64,000 nucleotides of DNA, taken from Adineta vaga (taxonomy: Eukaryota; Rotifera). The stretch is from assembly GCA_021613535.1 (NCBI GenBank), contig CP075496.1:3038001-3102000 (forward strand), given 5' to 3'. Each line of letters starts with the position of its first letter. The first letter of the stretch is position 1. Below, in pieces: positions 24,852 through 36,746 of this stretch. A model generated the notes under the pieces. The model was not told the origin of the DNA and made no database searches. It worked only from the letters and a program-made list of their open reading frames with translations. Made by a program: the position numbers and the translations under genes.

Positions 24852-27800
24852 AGTCTTTGTATTTTGATAATTATCTACTATATGTTGTTCTATATGTTTT
24901 TATGCTCACAGTTGTTGTTGGATGATATTGACAAAAACGTAGAAAAAAAGACATTGTCTAATTGACATTCATCGATAGTTATATAAAGACTGCACGTTGA
25001 TTTGGAAAGAGAATCTTGATAAGCGGTTTTTGAAGGAGAAATAAAGAAGAGGCGGACAAGAGTCGTGAATGATGGAGGACTAGTTCTAACAGTAATAGTG
25101 ATATGACGGGAGCATTGAAAATGATGAAAACGACGAGAAGACGACAGCAGCAGCAACATCGACGATCGAAGAAGCCGTAGGCCCGAACGACACAAAGCGA
25201 TGATGATTAAACGACGGAACCAGTGACGGTGGCAGCGAATTGCTCTTACTGTTACTGCTATTGTTGTTGTGTGTTGTCATCTTTCTACAATAGTGGTGAT
25301 GCATCTCAACAAATAAAGAAAAGCAGAGTAAGAAAAAAATTTAGTATGTCAATGAAAGAAAATAATAAGATATTTGTTTGTTTCTTTATATGATACGTAG
25401 CGCAAATAGCAGCAACGTACAAGTACAGAATACTAACTGAGATAAAGATACAATCATATTATGATCGTCCCTTTTTTACTTAAAACGATGATCGTCATTA
25501 AACATCACCATTAATGAGAAGTCATATAGATTTAATAAGCACTTTGCATGCGAATATGTCGAATAACGATCGATGAAAACTTAGCTTATTAAAAAATATG
25601 TCTTTATTTACTTGCCTTTCTATCTAAAAGAGATAGAAATTCTTTCGAGTTTCTTTCTAAATAACGCTTAGAAATAATTTCCGTTAACGTAGAACTGAAC
25701 TTTGCATCGATGTCTGTCAAAAATATATATGCTATAGAAAAAGAAAATTTTAAAAAGAAAGAGACGAAATAGATGATTAATGAGATTGAACATTACCTCT
25801 GTATATAATTTTTTCTAATTTGTTCTGTAATTCAATATTTATACCCTGTTTTTTTTTCTCTAACACATAGATAAAGGATCCGTCAAAATGATACTCTTCT
25901 ACGAAAGATCTTGTTAATCAAGAAATAAGAAAAATTTTGCTTATTAATAGTGATTATGATGACACTTATGATACATTATTAGAGTTGGATACATCTAATA
26001 TTTCTTTCGCAAATGAAAGACATAATATTTACTAATCAAAAATAACTATTGAGAGAATAGAACAAATAGATATTCAAGCAAAAGAGTAAATAGACGAAAA
26101 GAAGGATACTAAATTATTGTATTCAGAAAGAAAAAAAGAGAATTGATACAAGATGAATTTCTTACAGAATAGACTGCTTATGTTCGACTAACCGACAGGA
26201 TCTCATTTATTTAAGAATCTACTTGACTTATTCTCCGATTAGTCTTTTTCTTTTTAACCAATGCAGTGAGATCATCGTCTCCTTAACTAACACCATGAAT
26301 CTAATCAATTTTCATATGATACTAGTAATTTATGTATACATATATACACGAGTGAAATTTCAAATAAAACATACACAACCGTCATGTTGTATCTCTATCC
26401 TTTTTTTCCCCATTTTTACTCTTCTTCTTATTTCGTAGCTGTTTTTCTTTCCTCGTCTTTTTTTCCCCGCTTGTCCTTCTTTGTGCATCTAGTGTCGGCT
26501 CACTACATTTACTAAAACATTTGTTCACACGAGCTTGACTGTCTGCTGCATTCAGCCTACATTTTCTCGTCCCCTCTCTCTCTCTTTCTCGTTCGCTTCA
26601 TCCTTTCTCGTCTTTTTCTCGCTATGATAAACTAAGAGTCACATAATGAAAAGAAAAAAACACTGGAAAGAATGACGTGCTCGCATTCTACTGAACTAGC
26701 TGTACTAGGGTGAAATCTATGATTTTTATCTTTCTCTACAAAAGTCTCCGAGAATAAGGGAGAAAGAGAAAACTATCTTCTTCAGTCTAAATGTCTCTTC
26801 TTATTTCTACGATTATTATAATTAACAGCGTTTCTTTTTCTTTTCTGTACTACATAAAATACTACCACTCGTACTGTTATATGGGTACATCTTTTGGCAG
26901 ATATTTAAAATCACATAATCATTGTTGTTCTATCTATTGACAAACAAACAGACGAATATGAGATGAACGAGATGCGCATTGTTTCTTTTTTCCTTGTTGT
27001 GTGTTACAACATGTTTTGAAGCAGACGAATGTAAAATTGGTTAGTGAATATCTTTATATTCTTTGTCATAACAAGCATGATGACGATAATGCTTTAAATA
27101 TATGTTGCAGCTATAAGTCAATTTAAAGAGTGCGTATTGTTATTGCAACTAAATATGCGAACATTGCTGGAATAGAATAGATTATTAACAGAAATGAAAA
27201 TATTGCTGTATAATAAAAGTGAACATTTATTAATTCTACTCAAGCTTAAATCTTTTTTCTGTTCAAAATCATATTGTAAATAACAAGATATGGAAATATA
27301 AAGTATTAAGTCATACAATAAATATTCCATCTAATACCTACTCTACAAAATTATCTCAATAAATCTGGTTTTGATTTACATACTGGGTAGTGTAAACAAA
27401 ATTAAAATTGAAAAAATGAGCTTGAAAGAATATTCCAGTTCTATTGAAGTCTAATTAAATTTCAAGATTATTTGAGCAAAGTACTAAAGTAAATGCAATT
27501 ACTCAACAATATCTTTGAATACTGATTTTAAAACTTCTACAAAGAACAACAAGAAACATGGATAGATTCCTAATTACAAATCTCTTGTAAACTTCTACGG
27601 TTAAGTACAAGAAAACTATGTCATCGAGGAATTACAATTACAAGAAAAAAAGACGATTCTAAAATTCAAAAAGCATGTCATCTTGATTTAATGCATTGAA
27701 AAGGTCAGGAAATAACAATGATAATAAATCCAAAGAGGTGACTGAACAATTCGTCGCATAATTAATTAATTGTAAAAAGATTAACATAATGTATAGGTAG

Positions 27801-29820
27801 CGAAAGAGATAAACATTTTTAAAAAGTTACAATATTTACAAAACAAAGAATAATTTTGAAAAAAACAAAGGAATCTAGCGAAACTAATTTAACAAAAACT
27901 ACTTCAAGACAACTTCACACTTCTAGTAAAATTGGTTTGTGTGATTAGTTTTTCATTGAAGACGGTTTACATAAAGAACTTTTGAGACTTGGTGAGTAAG
28001 AAAAGAGCTTTTCATAATCTATTATATATATCTGATATAACGATCATTGTCGAGAACTACGGTAGAATTTATGAAAAACCCTTTGGATTTTCACTAATAA
28101 AAATAAACACATCCACACCCTATAGTGATGAATATTTATCAATGACACTAGGCTGATAAAAACGATCAGCTCATTAGTAGAATATTTCTGTAGAGCAGAG
28201 GTCTGCTTTAGCTGCTACTTAATTGATGATGACGAAAAACCACAGCGTTTTAAATGAAATAAAAGTTTTGTCTCATTGTCCGGTGAATAACATTTTTCTT
28301 TTGAAGACTTTTCGAGAAATTCTTTTGGTACTATGAATTCCCTGTTTTACTTTTTGGGAGTTTTAAAACATTTTGTGCCAAACTTTCAAATTAGTCCGTA
28401 TTTTCTTGTTAATAATGGTGTAGTTTTCTTATTAATTAAATTGTATATATAGCTGTTTCAATTAGTAAGAAAGATTTTGTTCAATGTAGATTAATTAAAA
28501 CAAATTTACGACGAATTGTCCTAGCACCTCGAAAGAAATTAATGATTGTTTAATATGAGAGTACTTGATGTAACTGATTTTGCTTGTGTGAAAACTAATT
28601 TCGATGCAACAGATTACTTGAATGTTATATATATTTATAAAACTCATCCAGCATTTTTAATAGAGAATATGTCAATCATCAAGATATTATTATATTTGAG
28701 GAGGTTTTATTTAAGAAATTTTTTAAAATATTATCTTTTATAAAAATCATGGATAGTTTCGATTATTTTATTCCATATATTTAGCTAGTATAATCTCATT
28801 GATTTTAAACGAGCTGTTATGATAAGTTAGCTGAGATAATAGATTCATTTACTTTCGTTCAATTCGAAAATGCAAAAACTTTCCAAGAGAATTGATGTTA
28901 CTAAATATACGTACCAAATCTAACTCGTTTTCTCGCTACATGTAGGATTTTAAAAAAAGATTAGTTATTTGTGTTTGTGCTAACGAAAAACACACGACTA
29001 ATAAAGAAGTGTATCCTTATATTTGTATAGATATTCTTTTTCTATTGGAACAAACTCATACGACAAATTTTTGTAAGATATATGTAAGAAATATTTGCAA
29101 AGGTTTGGACTTAAGGGAAATGAATTCTGCACTAAATCATCTTATTACTCGGAATTTACTGTAAATTTTTCTCGATGAACAGAATATCAAATGAAATGAA
29201 ATCGAATACTTTTCTTCTGAAATTATTCTTAGTCTTTATGCAAAATCACGAAATATCATAATTTCTTTAATGTGCCACAAAACTCTAAGTAAAAGTCTGA
29301 AGCGATGCGTATTCTATCGACATCATATCTTTAAATTTCATTGCCATTTTCACGAAGTATAAATGATTATAATATAGCTCGTATTTTGAAAAGAAATTCT
29401 TTCTTATATAACGAAATTATTAATTCAAACAAGAAAACCACTTCGAAATAACTCGAATGATATAATATATTAACTGTCATTTGAAATTTCATCTGGTGAG
29501 AAAAATTTCGTTTCACTTAAACATACTAAAAGCTTGAAATGAATTTAAATAACTGTTGGTCCACTTATGGCGCCATCTTCACTGGAAATATATCATATAA
29601 TTTTAATTTTGCATTTGTATTTTTTCATAGAAATAGAATATAATAATGTTTATTGAATAATTTCTATGATTATTCACTAACGTAAGTCACTTTAAAGTTG
29701 TCTATTCGGCCGCGAACATAGAATTACTAATTACTATCGTTTGAGCAGCAGTTACTGGTTGATGTGCTTATTAATATGATCTGTTGAGTTGAGTTCAATC
29801 AAAAGTTTATATTTTCACAG
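24852..29820. other. Long intergenic stretch upstream of the globin gene
   Basis: About 5 kb. The first 450 bases (24960-25310) are more GC-rich with CAG/GAC-type simple sequence and probably include the 5' UTR or promoter of the divergently read globin gene; frames at 24890-25195 and 25086-25304 there are low-complexity. A pyrimidine-rich tract lies at about 26390-26640. Frames at 26223, 27118, 28546 and 29789 show no domain and no coding-like composition. No RNA gene is seen. Confidence 0.45.
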
Positions 29821-30919
29821 TTTTTTATTCGTTAAATACGATCAGTTTCTCACGATCTACCTCATTGACTACGACCTCAATGTACGTTCCTTCGTTATCT
29901 ACCATACCAAAATTATCGTATCATCTGGAAACGAAACAGTAAGTTGTTTTTCCAGTCGGTCTCAATATAATTGTTATTTTTCTGAAAATAAAACACTATT
30001 AGATTATTTAATCTTCCTGTTCCTATTGTATCAAAGAAAGAAATAAAAACACAAGACAAAACAAAAGAATGCTTTAAAATTGTTAAGTAACTATTTTTTG
30101 TTTATCATAAAAGTAAAATTCGCAATGTTCGTTTAGTGATCTATCGACAGTGCTCAAACGATCTGAAGAATTATTAGCGCCTGTTAAACAACCACAAACA
30201 ACAGAAAATGTTCGTCGTACATTATCATTGCATTTGACTAGAGCAGAATTAGATCGGAGGAAACACACAAATACAATCAATAAAACCATCGAATTTCTAT
30301 GACTCTACTTCAGATCGGTGAGAAGAAAAGAAACAAAGTAACCAATGATTTATATTGTTTTTTTAGATCAAGCGAACGTAGTGCAAGTGTGTTCACTGTA
30401 TCACGTCGTACTTCCATTCGACCTTTACATGGTTTAGAAAAATATTCAGGCATTAAATGTGCCTTACCATCATATAAATCGACAATACTAAATATGTTTA
30501 AAGGTTTGGAAAAACACAATACTTCAATAAAATATCAGCAGTCAAAAACTTCAACTGCAATCACAGTTTGTTTTGTCGATTAAAGATTTGCCTTAATAGT
30601 TATGCATTGTATTTTTCGTGTAGAATTATCAAACTGTATCAAATGATATGAACAAAAATAAAGACAAAAGTCCATGGCGATTACGATTTGAAAAATTTCT
30701 AAACCACGAAGAATTAGCACCTCTTACAGCCACTAAAGAAATAGCTGCATCTACTAAGGTAAAGTAAGTATTTTCTCTACAGTAATAATCATCAATATTA
30801 AAACTTATCCTTTCAGACTATATGTACAGAAAAAAAATCTAACAACATCCTTCCACCCTCCAGCAAAAAGAGTAAGCAAGTTCAATATACCGTCACAGCT
30901 GGTACACATACAAAAGTAA
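29821..30919 (+). CDS. Unrecognised Ser/Thr-rich protein gene, 3' part; one frame inconsistency
   Basis: Likely exons are 29821-29938, 30137-30317, 30367-30565, 30624-30763 and 30817-30919, all with GT..AG junctions. Frames join cleanly from the third exon on (VFTVSRRTSIRPLHGLEKY, then NDMNKNKDKSPWRLRFEKF, then LTTSFHPPAKRVSKFNIPS, stop). The second exon reads DLSTVLKRSEELLAPVKQP in one frame at its start but needs the next frame at its end (KPSNFYDSTSDRSSERS), so one base appears added or lost between about 30240 and 30270. The start codon is not identified and may lie further upstream. The protein is basic, Ser/Thr-rich and without recognised domains or membrane segments. It is the last gene before the rDNA array. 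It could be a pseudogene or carry an assembly error. Confidence 0.5.
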
Positions 30920-32300
30920 AATAGTGATCTCGGAATAATTAATCAGATCTAATTCATTTTGTATATATACTTAAATATTATTCGTGATTTTGTTTATTAG
31001 ATTATAAAAATGGTTCATAAATATACAATACGATTGCAAATAGGAGTTTCTATATTAACATATTGCTTTGAGGATTTTTCAGTTTAATCACCAAATGAAG
31101 ATTAAAGGTTCAAATCGATCGAATATCTAACTGTCTTCGCACTCATCAACATGCATTTTCTATTCTTTTGTTAATCATATATATTTTACTTTACGAATAA
31201 CTGAAATGGTTTTCAGAACAAATATTGATAACAACACTCACCAGAGATTCTTTTAATCTTTCATTTATATGTAATTTATGGTAGGAGTAACTCGTGAAAA
31301 TTAATAATTGAAATGCTTTCCTATGATACAGATTGAATATATTTGTGATATAAATTGGTACGTCTTATGACTGAGAACATTTCTAATCATTTATGTCGAG
31401 GAAGTTTTATAAAAAGCGAATATGGACGCGTTTACTATGAAATGAAATTTTGTTTCAGTAAAACTATTCAATTAATTTGCACTTTGCTAGAGTTGAAAAA
31501 TATGAACTAATCAATAACAATGACATAGTTTCATTGCAATCTATATTGATCTTAACAGTCATTATTCATCGTACCCTATCTCATAGATAAAAAGATTTGC
31601 CAACGCCAAATGACTTTTTACTGTATTTAACCATCACTATTCTTAAAAATTTCTAACAATTCTATCTATTTTTTCAAATATTTAGTTGCAGTTCTTTTTC
31701 TTACGTCAGAATTATTGTATTCATTGACATTGTAAGAAATACTCAAATAAACCATTTCTTATAATTTTTATTTAGATATGCCGGCACTCGATTCTTAATA
31801 ACGTGTGGATGCATTTTTATATTATCAATCATTTGTCAACCAGCCAGCTTATTTGTCATAACGAATTGTCTTCATAGTCTTTTCTTTCACTGCGCAATTC
31901 CGCCTAATCCATACTTCGATTGCTAGATCATCTGAATTACACAGACCAATAATATTTGATCAATAGTTCAGTAACTGTTAGTTCATCTTGATGATCTTTA
32001 ATGTTATTTTTCTCCCTTAAGAGACTAATAATCTACAATGAACTATCAACAGCAAAACAGTGTGCAGAGTTTTTCGCCATTCTTCTGATATATAACCAAA
32101 ACTTTAGAAAAATACCAATGTTCTACAGTTCCACAGCATCTACATATACAAAATAGATAGCGTGTTCTCAACGACAAATCATGCAATACAAAGAACCACT
32201 ATCAGATTGGTCTAATAAACATCATACAAACATCAAATTTCCACATATCATTCGCAATATGATATATAATCCGTACAAAAAAGAGTTCATGTTTCAATAT
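30920..32300. other. Unique DNA between the last gene and the rDNA array
   Basis: AT-rich non-coding sequence with no similarity to the IGS copies further right. No gene, telomere-like repeat or mobile element is recognised. It ends where homology to the spacer begins. Confidence 0.5.
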
Positions 32301-33810
32301 CATTCTCATCGATTGTTGCTATGAATGTAAAATCTTTTTTTTTCAATACAATTTCATACAACTTGTAGCATAGAAATAGAGTATCATCTTCTATATTCTA
32401 TGAATGAATATATATGTATGAATGAATATATATGTATGTATCAAAGGTTTAAACTATCTCAAAGATGAACAAATATTCAATATTAAAAGTGAAGAAAAAT
32501 CGATTTGTAAATTTATATACTTGTATGAATAAAAAAATATCATTTTCAATTTTCTAAAGCATACAAAAGGAAAGAAAATACGTAGGGTGAATGAGAGTGA
32601 GAATGAAAATCAAAGGTTTAATCTTTTCGTAGATCAGTATATCTATATAGAGAGTTGAATACTTGATGAATATAGATGGACATGTATAACGAATATTTAT
32701 CTTGATTGATTTTGATATAGAAAACGAAAATCAAATAAATCTTAACATTGAAATATAAAATATTATATTTATTCTTATGAAAATAACAATTAGAAAATAT
32801 GCTTGAATATGAAATGCATGAAGATTTATAGAAAAACATATATATTTTATCATAAAATAGAAAATAGTAGTTTTATGATTGATTTTTATAGAAGAAATCA
32901 CGCTAACAAATACAATCATTCTATACTTGAGATCTATATATGTAATCATCTAGAAGATGTATGTGATCATGAAATAAGAATGAAGAAAGATTTTCTCGAT
33001 CGTACGTATGTATGTATGTATGTATGTGTGATGATATAAACACGTAGAAGTATGAAATATTTCGAATGCAGGATATATATGGGCAAAAGAAAGAAATTGA
33101 ATAAGAAAAAAAAGCAAACGAATGAAGAAAATTTGATTCGAGTATTTTATTCATCTATCGAACAAATGAAATAAGAATATTTCATTGCATGACATCTATA
33201 ATGAGCAGTAGAATAAAACAAAATCGATGATTTGACGTTCACAGTTTGATCTATTTGAAAAATTAAATCATATTAAAAACGAAGAATGAGAGAAAGAAAA
33301 TGATGGCATAAAAGAACGTTAAGAAACAAGATTCTATTGAAGAAGTTATATATAAATAACGAATGAAAGAAAATCAAAAGAGATATATATAATGTGCGAA
33401 CAAAAAAAGAAGAAGAAAATTTCGAAAAACAAACTAATTCTTGACTATATGATTATGTTTTCTTTACTTTTACTTATTTAATGATAAGAAGAGAACGACT
33501 TCTAATATCTGTCATATGTATAAAATCTAGATAGATATACATATTCTAACACAACAAGATATATCATTTTATTCAAAGTATACAATTGAAACAAATCAAT
33601 CAGCTTATTGATGAAAACTGATTTAGTAAATACGTTGCTTTAACTTTATATTCTATATGATAATGTTGCTTGAAAGGAGAAAAAAAAAGGAATAGTAAAA
33701 TGTAGAAAAATGAACAGACAAATGAATTGACTCAATTTGATATTGTATATGACAATGAAAGAGAGAGAGAGAGAGAGAGAAGGAAAAAAAGCTGAATAAG
33801 TAAATCGATT

Positions 33811-35480
33811 TTTTTTTGGATTCAAAGCCTTTTATTTGAAATGAAAGAGGTGTTACAATTTAAACAGGACATAACCGAGAACAGAAACAACCGAAAATAA
33901 TCTAAGGCCGGAGAGAAGAGAAATAGAGACGCATGACAATGTCTTATGTCTCTGATAAATCACAGTAGTTGAATGTTGCTGTTTTATCGACATTTTTGGT
34001 CAACTCAGCTTGTGATGTACTACAGTATTTAATATCTGACGTTTCATGGTTTTGTATAATGGATGAAATAATTTGTGTTATTTACAAGAAATGAATAAGC
34101 CATTTTGTTGCTTATTCTTGTACTGTATAGTAAGATGGATGTTATTGTATTTTCTAACGATAATCATCGTTGATAATAATATTATAATTTGATTCAGTTC
34201 CATATTTAATATGAACTTGAATCGAGTGGACGTTGTTTGGGGGTTCATTTTTTTGTGTTAATGTGGGAGCATATGTCATATCACTCTAATTTGAACTCGT
34301 ATAGTTGATATTCGACAATAATGACTATAGTTGTTAATATACTGTCCTAGTCGATGTTGTTTCATATTTGACTAAGTATCTCTTCAAGATGCTTTTTCAG
34401 TGTGCTGTCATTGTTTGCCGTTGCTGTTTGAATGGATTGTTTCAGCAGTGTTGTTGCATACTCTTTGATTTTTGGTATGTTCGATTTTTGATGAATATAA
34501 TTAACCGACGTATAGATTGGTAAACCAAGTGTAGCACGTATTGCTTTGTTTTGGATGATTTGTAACCGTTCCCATACTTTGTCACTTGCAGTGAGTAGTA
34601 CAGGATAACCATACGTAATTATTGTTCTTGTAATAGCTTTGAAAATATTTATCATCGTCTTTTCGTTTGGTTCTTTGGCTGCTTTTGATAAATATCTTAA
34701 TAGACTAATTCTTGCAGCCAGCTTCGTTTCGATGTGACGAAGATGATTTCTCCATTTTAATTGTTTATCGATGATTACACCCAAATATCTTGTTGCATCA
34801 AGCGGTTTAATATTAACATTATCGACTTTAACTACCACAGGATGTTTGTATTTCTTCTTTGGATGTATTGTGAAGTGTATCATCTCTGTCTTTGTTGGTT
34901 GTAGTTTTAATTTCCATGATTTACACCAGCTTTCGAAAGCGTCTATGGATTTTTGAAGTCTTTTATTTAGGCAAGACATTCTGTTTGATGAAGTCCATAA
35001 TGCTGTATCGTCGGCGAATAAACCATGTTCAGTATATTGTGGTAAACCATTCATCGAGTCTGCTGTATATATAATGTATAATAGTGGCGATAAAGGAGAC
35101 CCTTGTGGTGTTCCACTTTGTAATTTAAATGGACGTGATAATATATTTTCTAATTCTATTGCAGCTGTTCTATTGTCGAGGAAAGAAATAAGGTAATTGA
35201 TGATGTATTGTGGAAGACGAAGATCATAAAGTTTGTAGATTAGACCATCATGCCATACAGAGTCAAAGGCTGCCTTGATGTCGAAGAAGATAACAGCTGA
35301 ATGTCGTCTTCGTTCTAATCGATGCAGTTGTCCCTTTGCATAGCGTTCAAGCCTAACTGTATTGCACATTGTGCTCTTCTTTGAACGAAAGCCAGCTCGA
35401 TGTTCTGGTAGAATATTTCTTCGTTCTATTTCGAGCATCAGTCGTTGTTTTATGATCTTTTCGAGCAGTTTTCCTAAGCA
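33811..35480 (-). mobile_element. 5'-truncated non-LTR retrotransposon (LINE) in IGS copy 1
   Basis: The element lies on the minus strand: its 3' end is marked on the plus strand by a short T run at 33809-33817, and its 5' end is cut within the reverse transcriptase domain near 35480. Its left flank (33784-33810) is a target duplication best seen complete in IGS copy 2; here the right copy has partly decayed to GCTAGGTAAATCGATT at 35481-35496. The 3' untranslated region is about 550 bases. The same insertion at the same site is in all three spacers, so it predates their amplification. Confidence 0.9.
34362..35479 (-). pseudogene. LINE reverse transcriptase, 5'-truncated, copy 1
   Basis: An open frame of 358 aa from its first Met (35438) and slightly further upstream without one. 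It shows RT motifs in order: AVIFFDIKAAFDSVWHDGL (motif A), LQSGTPQGSPLSPLLYIIYT (motif B), HGLFADDTALW (motif C, FADD catalytic pair), then KLQPTKTEMIHF and RYLGVIIDKQLKWRNH. The C-terminal thumb-like region continues to a normal stop. The endonuclease domain, ORF1 and the first RT motifs are missing, so the copy is dead. The pattern resembles the Jockey/CR1 superfamily; exact clade uncertain. The frame is intact and nearly identical in both complete spacers, probably through rDNA homogenisation rather than selection. Confidence 0.9.
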
Positions 35481-35486
35481 GCTAGG

Positions 35487-36170
35487 TAAATCGATTGACT
35501 AGGTTTTATATATAATATGCAATTGAAGAGAAAAAAAAGGATTTAACTGAGTACAAGAAAACAAACTAGTTAATAGATTGAGTCGATTTTATATGTAATA
35601 TGAAGTTGAAAACACGTAAATGAAATGAATACATATAAACGAATGAATTAGTAAATAGGTTGATTTTACTTGATATTATATATGAAGATGAAGATGAAGT
35701 AAAAGAAATAGCTTACTAACCAAGTATGAATAAGCAAATGGATTGACTAGGTTTCATACAGAATATGACGTTGAAGGAAAGAAAAAGAAATGGGTGAAAA
35801 TGCAAAGACGAATAAGCAAATTGGTCGACTCTCTTTTTCATATATAATATAAGAAACGATAGAGGAAAGGAAAAGAAGATGTAAGTGAGGGTGTATAGAC
35901 GCGAAGACGAAGGAACGAACAAGTCGGTCGATAAGTCTTCATATATATATATATAGTGACAGGAAAGAAAAGAAATAAGCGAATCGATTGACTCGAAGTC
36001 ATATCATATATGAAGTTGATACAATGAAATAGCTGAATAGAAAATGGATTTGGCAAATCGATTGACTCAACTTCGTATTACATATGGAGTTGATACAACG
36101 ACGTAGGTGAATGAAAAAATGAATAAGCAGATGGAATGACGTATTTCTCAGTTATATATGAAGCAAACTC
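35487..36170 (+). repeat. Degenerate IGS subrepeats, copy 1
   Basis: About nine diverged tandem units of about 60-105 bases, each with a core like AAATCGATTGACT followed by a T/A-rich stretch and ATATGAAGTTGA. Cores lie near 35488, 35575, 35655, 35735, 35820, 35925, 35982, 36057 and 36130. A related unit lies on the other side of the LINE (33723-33810), so the LINE split the array. Such subrepeats in a spacer often act as Pol I enhancers; that role is inferred. Confidence 0.7.
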
Positions 36171-36746
36171 GTAGTACGCGATTCCGATATAACAATTTTT
36201 GTACAGATTCGACTGACACAAGAATGGTCTAGTTTCTCGAGGATGATGTTGTGATGAAGCGATGGTTCGGCTAGTATGACTGTGTTGATACAGTTGTTTA
36301 GCAGTATGAAAGAAATTGTATATGATGAAAAAAAAGTTTGTCGAAGCTGCTTCGTCAACTTTTCACATGATCATATACAAATATCATATAAAAAAACGAA
36401 CTAATTGCAAACAAAATGCATCACGAATGGCAAAGAAGTGAATGCGGTTGAAAATGTTTCAACTTACGCACACACATATATAAACTAACATCTTGTTGAT
36501 CAGTTTTCAATAATTGGTCATATGTTGATAGTTTGGGCTTGAATGCTTGTAAATGAGTTGCATTAAAAACAGGAATGAATTTATTCCTATGATGTGGGTT
36601 GGTTTTGTTTCGTCTCGATGAAACAACGAATATAAATGTAATATTTATATTATAAACACTGGTCATAATGAAGTGATTTCATTTGACTTGTTGTGAAAAA
36701 AAGCATATACATATCTTCTTGTATATGCATATATATATAACGAAGC

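Larger units (their letters stand above)
32301..36746 (+). repeat. Truncated leftmost rDNA intergenic spacer (IGS) and external spacer
   Basis: From about 32301 this sequence is nearly identical to 45282-49748 and, as far as the window goes, to 61970-64000. It therefore starts in the middle of a spacer, about 1.7 kb after where a 28S end would lie. It holds GTAT and GA microsatellites (33003-33025, 33761-33781), a LINE (33811-35480), degenerate subrepeats and the region before 18S that must contain the Pol I promoter and 5' external transcribed spacer. Small frames repeated in each copy (for example at 32618-33154) have no coding character. Confidence 0.85.

Noticed and set aside
24890-25304. 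Ser/Leu-rich minus-strand frames upstream of the globin gene
   Set aside because: They are low-complexity, overlapping in two frames, and lie where the globin 5' UTR or promoter is expected.
30083-30289. Minus-strand frame with a signal-peptide-like start
   Set aside because: The plus strand here has Ser/Thr/Gln-rich coding composition and splice sites that connect to neighbouring exons.
32200-32330. Telomeric or subtelomeric repeats at the array edge
   Set aside because: No short G-rich tandem repeat is present on either strand near the junction.
32618-33154. Several 72-78 aa frames on both strands, recurring at 45600-46136 and 62290-62820
   Set aside because: They recur only because the spacer is repeated; both strands are open at once through AT-rich composition, and indels between copies change the proteins freely.
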